NCBI GenBank assembly: GCA_035578155.1
Contig: JAPWDM010000016.1
Span: 6,544,005 to 6,608,004, forward strand
DNA: 64,000 nt
Source of the DNA: Brachynemurus nebulosus
Lineage: Eukaryota > Arthropoda > Insecta > Neuroptera > Myrmeleontidae
Direction: 5' to 3'
Position numbers and translations under genes: made by a program
The notes under the pieces: generated by a model
What the model was told of the DNA's origin: nothing
What the model saw: only the letters and a program-made list of their open reading frames with translations
Database searches by the model: none
In this document: positions 25,540-36,911 of the stretch, piece by piece
Numbering within the stretch: the stretch's first letter is position 1
Layout: each line of letters starts with the position of its first letter

Positions 25540-26234
25540 TGTTGAGACTCTACTGTACTTAACGTTGCGTACGGCCTAACGGGGTTCCACTGTACTTCGA
25601 TACCCACCAGTCGAAGTACACACGAATGGTATCAACTTTAAGCAATAAAATTTCACCAAGCTAGTGGCACAACGGATAAGACGGCCGACCGTGAACCCAA
25701 AGGACCGGGGTTCCGTCCCCAAGGCCGGCAACCTCTAAAATCAATTTTTTTTTTTAATCACACTTTTTTTCCTTTATTATGTCATGGTGAAATATTCTCG
25801 AAGAATCTGGAAGAACGGCAACCGATAAACAAATATGTAACATCTCGACAACATAACACCTGACGTCAGCACTCTGATGGATATATAAGTCGGTCGCGCC
25901 AGATAGTGGATATTAGTCGTGTGCAATCAGTACTAGAAGGAAGTGTTGGTAAATAGCAGTCATAGTGAATCAAGGAATCGGACCGGACGGAAATTGGACA
26001 TCGAATTGGACTTGAATTGGGAAATTGGACGCTACATGGAATTGGAACCGTTTGGATTGGAACTTGGACTTGGAAGAAAAATTCATTTTTTAAACATTGT
26101 TATTTCGAATCATAAATTGTTAATAAATTGTGGTTAGATAAAAAAACTTCTGTTTTATTAATTGGAAAAACATATTTGGAAAGTTGGGTACTCCAACAGC
26201 GTTCGTCAAATTGAGAACTAGAGTACCACAACAT
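25540..26234 (+). repeat. 3' LTR (695 bp)
   Basis: Starts TGTTGAGACT and ends CACAACA. It contains the uninterrupted target sites of both nested insertions, a TATATAAG-type box (GGATATATAAGTCGG near 25879-25893) followed at about 32 bp by TTAGTCGTG/TCAGTACT (25913-25934), which probably marks the U3/R transition, and AATAAA at 26111. Confidence 0.88.
25660..25730 (+). repeat. tRNA-like segment inside the 3' LTR
   Basis: Box A-like AGTGGCACAACGG and a T arm GGGGTTCCGTCCCC, with stem GGGG/CCCC and a seven-base loop. It is conserved between the two LTRs. Confidence 0.65.
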
Positions 26235-26334
26235 TATTTATAAAATAGAAATTTTGGATCTTTTTGGAAAGAAAAATATCTTCATAAAGATTCATAAAGA
26301 TATGTAAAACGCCTTCCAGTTTACTATTTAAGGT

Positions 26335-26960
26335 CCTTTTTTAATATTTAAAAATAAAACACAAAGGCAATTGGCGGATAAGCATGGGTAGTTGCCCTTG
26401 TACGAATTATGTTGGCTTTTTTTCTGCGAACTGTTATCGGCACAAAATTGAAATATACCTGAGATTCAGCCCTTAAAAACTTAAAACCTTTTCTTAAAGC
26501 CCCGATCAGTCGGACGCTCATCATCAGTTTTGAAACCACCAAAATGACAAATCGCTTGTAGACTTTCAATCACATTTCGCTTGTAGACATTCAATACCGA
26601 AGATGAAGGCAAAAATTCGACTTCCGTGATGGGGCCCCACTGCTCACGGCGTTTTTAATATTTAAAAATTAAACACAAAGGCAATTGGCGAACAAGCATC
26701 GGTAGGAATGCGCTCGTACGAATTGTGTTGGTTTTTTTCTGTTAACTGCTATCGACATGAAATTTACTGAGGTTTAGCCCTTAAAGGCTTAACCCGTTTT
26801 TTAAAGCCCCGATCAGCCGGACACTTATCATCAGTTTTGAAACCACCAAAATGAGAGTCTGCCTGTAGCCTTTTAATCACATTTAGATATCTTGAAGATA
26901 CCGAAGATGTAGCAAAATATTCGACTCCCGTGAAATCGCCCCGCTGCTTACAGTCTCTTT
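26335..26960. repeat. Two tandem units of about 315 bp
   Basis: Copies start at TTTTTAATATTTAAAAAT near 26338 and 26653. They share AACACAAAGGCAATTGGCG, AAGCCCCGATCAG and TTTTGAAACCACCAAAATGA. Each ends with an ATTCGACT(T/C)CCGTG block. This is probably a satellite fragment; no conserved reading frame runs through both. Confidence 0.8.
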
Positions 26961-27420
26961 TTTTTTGAAACAGAAAGAAACCTACCTTATTACGTTAACA
27001 AGGGCAGCATTAGCAATATACAATAATTAACTTAAAAAATAACAAAAATTTGTATATAAGTTCTAATGCACTCTATCGCTCCGCTCTCGGTACAATATCG
27101 CTACGCTCCTGATTTGGTAAAATATTCTTACACCAGAAACAATGAGTGTATTCATCACTCTGACACCGCTCCGATTTTACTTACAGAAATTATTTCTTCT
27201 TATCGAGCGTTCATTAGCAGTAGCAGACCAGAGAACTTAACAAAAAAAATTAGTGTTGTAAAATTTTAGAATTAGCATAATCAAATATACACATGGCTAA
27301 ATTACCAATTAAGTACTGAAAAATACATGAATCATTATCGGAAAGGAAAAATTTACATTTTCATGATGAAATAAACATAAAAGTAAAAAAATATTTACAG
27401 TCAATAATAATGCAATATGC

Positions 27421-27620
27421 AATGTTTAAAGTTTGTCTCTATCTCTTATAGTTTTCGAGATATCTTAAGAAATACGATACGAACCCCAAACTTTAGGGGT
27501 TGGTTTTACCCCCTAAGCGCGGAAGATGGAGTATAAGAAAAATACGGGTTTTTTTTATTTTTGTCTATTCTACATACCAGCAAGTTTCATCAAAATTGCG
27601 AATTTTACTCTGGGTGCATC
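27421..27620. repeat. Solo arm of the 3.2-kb/35.4-kb foldback family
   Basis: CTCTATCTCTTATAGTTTTC, a TTTACCCCCTAAGCG block, AAATACGGGTT and AAGTTTCATCAAAATTGCGA occur in the same order as in the arms at 5430-5600 and 36720-36850. No partner arm was found nearby. Confidence 0.6.
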
Positions 27621-28277
27621 TCCTTGTCAGTCGATAACATTTTTTAATTTGAAGTGTTTGAGCATGCACAGTAACTCAATTACTCTTATAGTATTGAAAT
27701 TTATCGGGAACTACATATGACCAAATTCCTAAATACTCTCAAAATTGGATCAAAATATAACCAGCAGTGAGTATGATATCGACATTTAGTGACATTTCTA
27801 TTGGGTAGGAGACCATCTAGAAGCCAAATTGCATAATTTCATCAAGAACGATGGCATAGTTCCCAAGTTATGTCATTTGGTGCGATCTGATAGATAGATA
27901 GGAAACTAAAATGGTTTAGGACGTTTTCGTTTTGGACGAAAAATATAATTTTTACAGGGTTGTACCAAGAATTATACAATATTGTTATTAATTATATAGT
28001 ATTATACTTGCAATCATTTATATATAAGTCTGTACCACAAAAGGTTTTCTAATTTTTCAAAACAAAGTAAATTTAATTCAATATTTTTTACTTCAAATTC
28101 AAATAGATCATAGTTTACTGTTATTTTTATTTTTTTCACGACGGATGATGTGTAATAAAAAAACTGAATTGCAAAATAAAACACTTTTTTAGCGAATTTC
28201 CATTCTGGAAGTTCAGCTATTACAGCAGCTCTTAGGGTAAGAGCTAATTCCATATGGTAGAAATTTGTTTTGTAGCC

Positions 28278-28279
<2 letters not shown>

Positions 28280-28322
<43 letters not shown>

Positions 28323-28640
28323 TGTGTGTGTGTATTTATGTGTGTACACGATAACTCCCGAACGAAACGTGTAATGCTTATGAAATTTGGTATGCGAGCT
28401 GGAATTCGGATTCGCTCGATTAAGTTCTTTAACCAGACACGTTGGATGCCCAGAAGTAGGTTTCTTGGCCATTTTTCGCAATTTTTAGTGGTTTTTTGCA
28501 AAATTTGGCCAGAAGTCAAAAATTTGTTCAATGTTTTTTACACCATCGAAAAAAGCGTAAAAAATTGCATAAGACAAGCTTTTAAAAAATTGTTCTAAGT
28601 GAACTAGCTTTTGCGAAAAATTGAGAAATTTGCTGAATTT
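28280..28640 (+). repeat. Interspersed repeat with (TA)n(GT)n start
   Basis: (TA)n at 28278-28291 and (GT)n at 28292-28333 are followed by ACACGATAACTCCCGAACG and a body with CCAGACACGTTGGATGCCC. It is the reverse orientation of the family at 12466-12795 and 41341-41745. The 114-codon frame over it is unsupported. Confidence 0.7.
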
Positions 28641-29156
28641 TTTTACAATAAATGCTTCATGGTTTTAGCAATTCTTTTCTAGATAAAACAAGTGCTAGTT
28701 AGTTATTCAATATGTATGGATGTGTTATAATAACAGTAGCTCTATCTCATCTTTTTGAATTAAAATTAGTCAGATTTCTTAAGAGTACGTTATGGAAAGA
28801 AAATTCTTGTATGATGTGCTCCTTTAGAGAGAAAATATAATTTTTATAACACCTGCTTCTAAAGTTCAATATTCGAGCGTTGTGTAGTGGGCGTAAAGAG
28901 CAGTTTTTTATATCATTGTAAAACAAATGACAGTAACTGTGCGCGAAAGTACAAGTGTGCGTGAAAGTAGCTAAAACTATGCGAGAAAATAATGATATTC
29001 ATTTATCAATGATAATCATATTCAAATTAACATGGAAACGATCAACAAATTAATAAAAAAACAACAACGTTCTACAAATTAATAAAAATTGCTTAAAAAT
29101 AATTAATTTTTTTCTCTCTATTAAACTTTAGAAGCCGTCGTTATAAAAAATTATGT

Positions 29157-29343
29157 TCGATACGTACGCGTAAAGAGAGGTATCCGGTAGGCTTAAATTG
29201 GGGCACTCGCTAAAGGGACTGACGTATACACAACGAGATCTCGTGCGCTTACGCACTCGATCTCGTTGTGTATACGTCAGTCCCTTAGACTCGTGCCCGA
29301 ATTTAAGCCTACTAGAATACCTCTCTTTACGCATATGTATCGA
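29157..29343. repeat. Palindromic MITE (copy 2)
   Basis: Same family as 6191-6413: ends TCGATACGTACGCG and CGCATATGTATCGA, arms through GGGACTGACGTATACACAAC. The loop is only about 12 bp (near 29240-29255), so it folds almost perfectly. Confidence 0.85.
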
Positions 29344-29894
29344 AAATAACTATTATATATTTGCATACCTAGAAAAAAAATCGAAAACTATAGTTATGTA
29401 ATGTAATAATATGTTGTTAGATATTCTACACTATATGAGATCCGTTAGGGTCCTGAGGACCCAAAAGCCCCAAAAATTAACTACTGAACTGATTTTGCAA
29501 ATTGTTTCACTGTTGGAAAGATAAAACTATTTTAAATGGGTCCAGGTCTTAGATGATATCCGCCAGTGCAAAATATTTGGAAATTTGCTGTGTTATGCAG
29601 ATGCTGCGACAGGGGTATTTTTTCTTTTAAAATAACAAAGAAAAAATTTAATTATGTTAAAAACATAATATACCTTTAACGAATTTATATTCAGTTTCAT
29701 ATTTCTTTATTTTCTTGATAATTTCTGTTACTAATAAAAAGTTTCTTTAGAAAAATGTAAATCAAGAATTATATTCGATTTATCTTTAGCTTGTGCATTT
29801 TTAGTATAGATTTTCTTTCTCTCTTCTCTTCGCCACGCTATTGATATTCATGCTATTGAAACAAAAAGTGGTTTATTACACTACAGTCGTTGTA

Positions 29895-29896
<2 letters not shown>

Positions 29897-29959
<63 letters not shown>
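29897..29959. repeat. (AAT)n microsatellite, LINE insertion site
   Basis: About 20 units directly upstream of a 5'-truncated R4-like LINE. Other (AAT)n or (TTA)n tracts lie at 31441-31483, 32568-32594, 33367-33388, 33511-33555, 34949-34962 and 62533-62558. Each marks a LINE 3' end or insertion junction. Poly-N or poly-I ORFs over them are artefacts. Confidence 0.9.
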
Positions 29960-29960
<1 letters not shown>

Positions 29961-31439
29961 GCGTCGCACGCCTGGTTGAGTCAAGGAAGTCTTTTCCCGG
30001 AGACTGAAGGATTTATGCTGGCTATACAAGATCAAGTAATTCACACAAAGAATTACTCAAAATACATACTTCGTGACTCGTCAATAACATCTGACTCATG
30101 CCGGAGATGCCATTCCAAACCCGAAACGATCCAACACATCACAGCTGTCTGTACTCAGCTCGCTCAGTCCGAATATAAACACCGTCACGACCAGGTTGGC
30201 AAAATTATATACCAGAAACTAGCGGTTAAGCACCACCTTATAACCGATAAAACCCCTTACTACAAGCTCACACCAAAAGTAGTAGCGGAGAATGACTCCT
30301 GTAGACTTTACTGGGATCGGTCGATTATTACAGATTAGACCATAAATCATAATCGACCAGATATCACCTTCGTAATGAAACAAACTAAGACCACCTATCT
30401 GATCGACATTGCGGTTCCGAATACACATAACTTACAAAAAACACACGCAGTTAAATTGGAGAAATACACTGACCTCGCAGCCGAAATAAAACAACAATGG
30501 CGAATGGAACATGTCCACATTGTTCCAATAGTACTCAGTGCCACCGGGGTTATTCCACACACACTACACAATAGCTTGAGCCTCTTGGGTCTCCCAAAGT
30601 ACACATATGTCACTATGCAAAAGGCAGTGATCATAAACACATGTCGTATAGTACGGAAGTTGCTCAGTAATACGAATCCGACTGCGATATGTGAAAGCAC
30701 AAGATCTGCTTGTACTCCATCTGAGTCATCTACAGTGAGTGAACAACACACTGACACTCATCTTACAGACACACAACACACATACATAAACACACAATAC
30801 GCTAACACTGAAACACAAACACCTAACACACATACAGATCCAGATTCGTCTGATGGAGAGGGAGGATCGACCAACTGCCGCACTGTCACTGTTACCGCTC
30901 TGGTGCACAATCCTCCCCAACTCAATAACACACAAGGTTCGTCAACCTCTGTACCATCTAAACGCGCAATTCCAGGAACACCCGATCTTAATGAGCAATT
31001 TGATGAACCAGAACGCATTTATACCAAGAAACGAAAAATAGAACGACACATCCACACACATACACGAACACACACACAAACACAAACAGTCCTTTCCCTT
31101 CCCTCTGTCCCTAATCCTACCTATTCTCTGAGGACACGAAAACGAACTAGGCATTCACAGCCGTCTGTCATTGAGCCAACATCTACGCTCCCACAAAAGT
31201 CTCGTCGCACGAACCAGTGTACACCAAAATAGACGCATAACACCTCGCTTCAAGCAACAACAACAACAATATAAGGAGTGATGTGACAAACCCGTCCGTG
31301 AATGTACTACGGTACTTTTACGGATTGGTTTGGCACATTACCCTTCCACGGAGCCTAATACCTTGCATAATGCCGGTATAGGTGAATGTTACCCAGTACT
31401 GTCCTACTGAGTAGTGAGCGCCAGGTTGGCGTAAAAGTC

Positions 31440-31440
<1 letters not shown>
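29960..31440 (+). mobile_element. R4/Dong-like LINE, 5'-truncated copy 1
   Basis: The 3' end of a non-LTR retrotransposon with a restriction-like endonuclease, sitting between two (AAT)n tracts. Known Dong elements insert into TAA repeats, and all copies in this window do the same. The RT domain is missing through 5' truncation. The 3' UTR (31233-31440) has blocks shared with 33403-33510, 34800-34945 and 62559-62770. Confidence 0.85.
29961..31232 (+). pseudogene. LINE C-terminal region: zinc knuckle, restriction-like endonuclease, T/H-rich tail
   Basis: Open in one frame except for TAG at 30336-30338, where the sister copy has AAG. In order, it shows a CX2CX8HX4C knuckle (CRRCHSKPETIQHITAVC, about 30097-30150), EYKHRHDQV, and the endonuclease core NRPDI...TYLIDIAVP with the catalytic PD and D 15 residues apart (about 30354-30420). 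Then come a lysine-rich helix (EKYTDL) and the MQKAVI...RIVRKLL end typical of the R4 clade. After this an extra 180-residue tail follows: Thr/His-rich repeats, then basic clusters (TKKRKIER, SLRTRKRTR) that could act as nuclear signals. No RT remains. Minus-strand ORFs here are shadows. Confidence 0.85.
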
Positions 31441-31485
<45 letters not shown>

Positions 31486-31486
31486 C

Positions 31487-31759
31487 CGGCGAGAGAGTGT
31501 GGCCCTGACACGTTTACGTTTGGGCCACACGGCGTTAACACACCGTCATCTTCTCGCCGGTGAGGATCAGCCAAGGTGCGCCGCCTGCGGGACGGCACTG
31601 ACCGTGAGGCATATAGTTGAGGAATGTGTAACCTTTGAGCCTTTGCGCCAGAGGTTGCAGCTCCCGAATAATGTAGCCGAAGCGTTATCTTATGATGCTG
31701 TCTCTGAAAGAAAGATGATTGAATTTCTCAGAAATTCCCATCTTCTTCAGAGACTGTAG
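31487..31759 (+). pseudogene. LINE ORF2 C-terminus with a zinc knuckle
   Basis: The frame enters from the truncation point and ends at TAG 31757-31759. LTRLRLGHTALTHRHLLAGED followed by CX2CX7HX4C (CAACGTALTVRHIVEEC) is the usual ending of ORF2 downstream of RNase H in I/R1/Jockey-type LINEs. No start codon of its own is expected, because it is the tail of a longer protein. Confidence 0.8.
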
Positions 31760-31879
31760 GGGCTTTACATCTCTGAATTTTATTCAAGTCGTCTCTTGAC
31801 TCTCCCCCGACAGTTATATTTTTATTTACAGTGTTGTTTTTAATTCATGTGTTTTTCGAAATTTCTTGTGTTGTCTTAT

Positions 31880-32560
31880 TTATTACCTATACCCTGTTCC
31901 AGCTTTCTGGCAGGGTACTTTTAGTATTGTCGTTATGCCAGTAAGGGCCTTTTACATCCTTAGTGGTACTGTTGTTATTTATACGTGTTGTTTTGTTGTT
32001 GTTATTTCTTTTTAACGATGTACCACCGATGGCCCTTTACACCCGAGGTGGTACATCATTTGTTGTTTTTATCTGTGATATTTTGTTATGCTGCTGTGAG
32101 CCTGTTGTTATGGCTCCACAGCGGTATTGTTTTAACTCCTTATTGCTTCACTGGTCGGCCTGTGGCCTCCCAGTGACGCAATAAGTTTTATCTGTGATTA
32201 TATCTGTAATATATATTTCTAGTCTCTGTGTTTCTCTAGTCGGTTCTCTCCACTCCGAGGCCTTTTACACCTCGGAGGGAGCCCCAGCGATGGCCTCCAG
32301 GCCTTGGTGATCGGACGCTTTGTCTAGTACTTATCGTACCGTCACCAAGGACTGTCCTCTCTTTTTAAGCCCTGGGATGGCAGGGCTCAATGTTGGATTT
32401 TATATGTGTATGTTTGTCCGTTGTCTAGTGCATTTATGTGTCCCTGTCTTTACATGTTGTTTTTATTTATATTGTGTTTGGCGGCGCATGCCCTTCGTTG
32501 GCGATGCCGCCGGGTGCTGCTGACCGCGCCATCCACCGGCAGAAGTACCCCGACTTTAAT
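31880..32560 (+). repeat. LINE 3' UTR built from a row of hairpins
   Basis: Successive stem-loops include 31938-31966 (CCAGTAAGG/CCTTAGTGG, one mismatch), 32017-32057 (perfect 11-bp GATGTACCACC/GGTGGTACATC), about 32091-32123 (GCTGTG/CACAGC), 32146-32180 (TTCACTGG/CCAGTGA), 32253-32277 (CTCCGAGG/CCTCGGAG) and 32302-32350 (CCTTGGTGA/TCACCAAGG). Three of the loops carry the same GGCCYTTTACA motif. The structure is repeated in the neighbouring copy. Confidence 0.8.
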
Positions 32561-32594
32561 CAAAAAATAATAATAATAATAATAATAATAATAA

Positions 32595-33388
32595 TCTCCC
32601 CCGATATTTTAAATTTTTATTTTTCAGCTGTTTTTATTATATGTGTAAAAAATGATCTATGTTGTCTTATTTATTACCTATACCCTGTTCCAGCTGGTCT
32701 GGCAGGGTACTTTTAGTCTTTTGTTATGCCACTAAGGGCCTTTTACAACCTTAGTGGTACTGTTTGTTATTCATACATGTTGTTTGTTTTGTTATTGTTT
32801 TTTAATGATGTACCACCGAACGCCTTTTACACCCTAGGTGGTACATCAATTGTTGTTTATTATCTGTGATATTTTGTTATGCCGCTGTGGGCCTGTTGTT
32901 ATGGCTATACAGCGGTATTGTTTTAACTCCTTATTGCTTCACTGGTCGGCTTTTGGCCTCCCAGTGACTCAATAAGTCCTGTCTGTGATTATAACTGTGA
33001 TAACTTTGTGATATACTTGTTTTCTAGTCAGGTTCCTCCACCCCGAGGCCCTTTACGCCTCGGGGGGAGCCACAGCGATGGTCTTCAGGCCTTGGTGACT
33101 GGACGCTCTGTCTAGTACTTATCGTACCGTCACCAAGGACTGTCCGCTCCTTTTAAGCCCTGGGATGGCAGGGCCCATCGTTGGATTTTTATCTGTGTAT
33201 GTTTGTCCGTTGTCTAATGCATTTATGTGTTGCTGTCTGTTTTGTGTATGTTTTTATTTTTACTGTGTATGGCGGCGCATGCCCCTAGTTGGCGATGCAG
33301 CCGGACACTGCTGACCGCGCCATCCACCGGCAGTAGTGTCCCAATTTTAATCAAAAATAAAAAAAAATAATAATAATAATAATAATAA
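32595..33388 (+). mobile_element. I-like LINE 3' UTR, copy 2
   Basis: A second 3' end in the same orientation, starting within the 3' UTR and ending in (AAT)n. Its hairpins match copy 1. The stem at 32729-32757 is perfect here (CCACTAAGG/CCTTAGTGG), and 32807-32847 keeps all 11 pairs although the loop bases differ, so the pairing is better kept than the loops. No coding sequence. Confidence 0.8.
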
Positions 33389-33402
33389 CCTACACTATAT
33401 GA

Positions 33403-33508
33403 GATATTACCCTTCCACAGAGCCTAATACCTTGCATAATGCCGGTATAGGTGAATGTTACCCAGTACTGTCCTACTGAGTAGTGAGCGCCAGGTTGGCG
33501 TAAAAGTC

Positions 33509-33510
<2 letters not shown>
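33403..33510 (+). mobile_element. R4-like LINE 3' UTR fragment
   Basis: Nearly identical to 31336-31440 (ACCCTTCCACAGAGCC through AGCGCCAGGTTGGCG), followed by an (AAT)n tract that hosts the next copy. The left edge is preceded by CTACACTATATGAGAT, which also occurs at 29428-29443. Confidence 0.8.
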
Positions 33511-33555
<45 letters not shown>

Positions 33556-33557
<2 letters not shown>

Positions 33558-34948
33558 GAATTACTCAAAATACATACTTCGTGACTCGTCAATAACATCT
33601 GACTCATGCCGGAGATGCCATTCCAAACCCGAAACGATCCAACACATCACAGCTGCCTGTACTCAGCTCGCTCAGTCCGAATATAAACACCGTCACGACC
33701 AGGTTGGCAAAATTATATACCAGAAACTAGCGGTTAAGCACCACCTTATAACCGATAAAACCCCTTACTACAAGCTCACACCAAAAGCAGTAGCGGAGAA
33801 TGACTCCTGTAGACTTTACTGGGATCGGTCGATTATTACAGATAAGACCATAAATCATAATCGACCAGATATCACCTTCGTAATGAAACAAACTAAGACC
33901 ACCTATCTGATCGACATTGCGGTTCCGAATACACATAACTTACAAAAAACACACGCAGTTAAATTGGAGAAATACACTGACCTCGCAGCCGAAATAAAAC
34001 AACAATGGCGAATGGAACATGTCCACATTGTTCCAATAGTACTCAGTGCCACCGGGGTCATTCCACACACACTACACAATAGCTTGAGCCTCTTGGGTCT
34101 CCCAAAGTACACATATGTCACTATGCAAAAGGCAGTGATCATAAACACATGTCGTATAGTACGGAAGTTGCTCAGTAATACGAATCCGACTGCGATATGT
34201 GAAAGCACAAGATCTGCTTGTACTCCATCTGAGCCATCTAGAGTGAGTGAACAACACACTGACACTCATCTTACGGACACACAACACACATACATAAACA
34301 CACAATACGCTAACACTGAAACACAAACACCTAACACACATACAGATCAAGATTCGTCTGATGGAGAGGGAGGATCGACCAACTGCCGCACTGTCACTGT
34401 TACCGCTCTGGTGCACAATCCTCCCCAACCCAATAACACATAAGGTCCGTCAACCTCTGTACCATCTAAACGCGCAATTCCAGGAACACCCGATCTTAAT
34501 GAGCAATTTGATGAACCAGAGCACATTTACACCAAGAAACGAAAAATAGAACGACACATCCACACACATACACGAACACACACACAAACACATACAGTCC
34601 TTTCCCTTCCCTCAGTCCCTAATCCTACCTATTCTCTGAGGACACGAAAACGAACTAGGCATTCACAGCCGTCTGTCATTGAGCCAACATCTACGCTCCC
34701 ACGAAAGTCTCGTCGGACGACCCAGTGTACACCAAAACAGACGCATAACACCTCGTTTCAAGCAACAACAACAACAATATAAGGAGTGATGTGACAAGCC
34801 CGTCCGTGAATGTACTACGGTACTTTTACGGATTGGTTTGGCACATTACCTTTCCACAGAGCCTAATACCTTGCATAATGCCGGTATAGGTGAATGTTAA
34901 CCAGTACTGTCCTACTGAGTAGTGAGCGCCAGGTTGGCATAAAAGTCT
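33556..34948 (+). mobile_element. R4/Dong-like LINE, 5'-truncated copy 2
   Basis: Almost identical to copy 1 from 30044 onward but truncated about 90 bp later. It lies inside (AAT)n and ends at the same 3' UTR terminus with a short (AAT)n tail at 34949-34962. The near identity points to recent activity of this family. Confidence 0.85.
33558..34443 (+). pseudogene. LINE C-terminal region, copy 2, shortened tail
   Basis: Carries the same zinc knuckle, the intact endonuclease segment (AAG retained where copy 1 has TAG) and the R4-type end. It stops at TAA 34441-34443 inside the Thr/His-rich tail, where copy 1 has CAA. The rest of the tail frame is still readable to about 34738. The two copies therefore carry different nonsense mutations. 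Confidence 0.85.
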
Positions 34949-35427
34949 ATAATAATAATAAAACGAGCATCCAGTACATTCATTGCATTTTTCATACTTT
35001 CGTTAGACTTCGAAATTAATTAAATTTACACTAATAAGTAAATTGCAATAAAGAATCAAATTGTTTTTTGCTAACAGTTCATGAACAAATTTGACAATTT
35101 TATCAGTTTGTATAGTACTTTGACACCCGAGTGAATTTGTAGGAGGAGGGCTATTGATCGGAAGTTCCCTTTTTACATATTTTAATTTTATGCTACCCTC
35201 AAAGGTAAAAACCGTGAATAAAGATCGGCCATTTTCCACCCACCAGCCCATTTCTCTGATATTACTTTTTCTTAAGTACCTATGACTTGGTAAATTCAAG
35301 CGGCCAACATTTAGACATATCTAACCTAAATATGCGTGAGACGTTTCAGCCGTCGACTTTCACGCACACATATTATATTTATCCATTCAGTAAACCAAAC
35401 TAAATGTTTCTTGAGAGTGTACTAACA

Positions 35428-36222
35428 AGGAGCATCACGGGGGCGTACACCTCCGATTTTGTTTATTCTTTGATATGTTATAGAACATCGAAAAATAAGA
35501 AACACTGATTTTTTTTTAGCGGCTGTAAAACGGTTTGAAGGGGTGAAATCACCCTTCAAAAAATGGGGTAAAAATTTAATTTGTTAAATATGTCGAAAAC
35601 GGTAAGAGATAGAGCAAAAGTTTAAATTAGCGATATTGCTCTTTTTTAAAGAGCTATCTATTGATATGCAACTTGTTTAAATTACATCAACAGGGGTGGT
35701 TAGGGGTTAAAATTTAGTGGTTAACATTACGAAAAGAGTGTTAAAAATACAATATATTAAAATTTTGTTTACAGATTTCAAATCTAGGTGAAAACATCTA
35801 ATTGACCTGTCTTTGCTCAATTTCATAATTTTAAGTTTAGTGGTGAGTAACTAGAGGGTGACTGTTGATATAATCATACTGTTTGAGTAATGTAGGGACT
35901 ACTCCATGGAAAATAGCTTAAAACAATTGTAACTAGGTAAAAATGATAGTCTCGAATTCAAAATTCAGTTTGATTAACATTGGAGAGGGGGGGGGTGAGT
36001 CATCCTCTTAAATTACATTACGTTTTCATACACTCATTTATATTATTAACATACTTGCGGAGGATAATAACGTCAAAATAAGTGTTTCGAAAGTTACACT
36101 ATTGTATGTATTATCCATCTTCAAATATATCGTTATTTTCGATATCGATAATTTTCGATAACGAAAACTATATTTTGATAGTCGTAATACGTTTGGAGCG
36201 CCCATAACTTGCTACCCTTAAG

Positions 36223-36314
<92 letters not shown>

Positions 36315-36911
36315 TAATACTAAAAATGATTGTATGTAATTTAAGAAGGTGACTCACTCTCCCTCCTCCAGTGTTGATCAAACTGAATTTTGAATTCGAG
36401 AATATCATTTTTAAGTTGTTAGGATTGTTTTAAGCTATTTTACATGAAGAAGTTCCTGAATTGCTCAAATAGTACGATTATGTCAACACAGTCACCCTCT
36501 AGTTACTTACTCCTAAACTAAATATTATGAAATTGAGCAAAAACAGGTCAATTAGATTTTTTCACGTAGATTTGAAATCTGTATACAAAATTTTAATATA
36601 TTGTATTTTTAACCCTCTTTTCGTAATGTTAACCCCCAACCACCCCTGTTGATGTAATTTAAACAAGTTGCATATAATTAGATAGCTCTTTAAAAAAGAG
36701 CAATATCGCCAATTTAAACTTTTGCTCTATCTCTTACCGTTTTCGAGATACTTAACAAATTAAATTTTTACCCCAATTTTTGAAGGGTGATTTCACCCCT
36801 TCAAACCGTTTTACAGCCGCTAAAAAAAAATACGTGTCTCTTATTTTTCGATGTTCTACAACATATCAAAGAATAAACAAAATCGGAGGGGTACACCCCC
36901 GTGATGCTCCT
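35428..36911. repeat. Foldback element with (TA)n at its centre
   Basis: The ends AGGAGCATCACGGGGG and CCCCGTGATGCTCCT are inverted. The arms 35428-36015 and 36330-36911 are nearly identical. The centre is (TA)n (36225-36311), so the whole element can form one long hairpin. Arm blocks match the family of 3211-5603. No ORF is supported, and target duplications are not clear. Confidence 0.88.

Larger units (their letters stand above)
19298..26234 (+). mobile_element. Non-autonomous LTR retrotransposon (no pol), with nested insertions
   Basis: Two LTRs enclose a 1.67-kb interior. The LTRs begin TGTT(C/G)AGACTCTACTG and end with ACA. A primer-binding site follows the 5' LTR, and a purine tract precedes the 3' LTR. 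The 4-bp TTAT flanks both ends (19294-19297 and 26235-26238). The 5' LTR is enlarged by two later insertions, a 268-bp MITE and a 3.6-kb TIR element. The interior has only a gag-position ORF with one internal stop and no protease, RT or integrase motif. The element therefore resembles LARD/TR-GAG-type derivatives that need a partner element. Confidence 0.88.
31484..32594 (+). mobile_element. I-like LINE 3' end, copy 1 (C-terminus plus hairpin-rich 3' UTR)
   Basis: 5'-truncated LINE beginning right after an (AAT)n tract. It holds the end of ORF2, an 800-bp 3' UTR made of successive stem-loops, and a terminal (AAT)n tail. TAA-type tails are known for I-clade elements; the clade assignment is an inference from tail and C-terminus. 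Confidence 0.75.

Noticed and set aside
28254..28598. 114-codon ORF after the (GT)n tract
   Set aside because: It starts within a microsatellite and runs through an interspersed repeat whose other copies are not open.
30395..30757. Minus-strand ORFs of about 120 codons (also 33903-34265, 34072-34428)
   Set aside because: They lie opposite the LINE endonuclease frame, which carries the real motifs.
31963..32184. Val/Leu/Phe-rich ORFs in the LINE 3' UTR
   Set aside because: They run through paired stem-loops and are not kept in the second copy.
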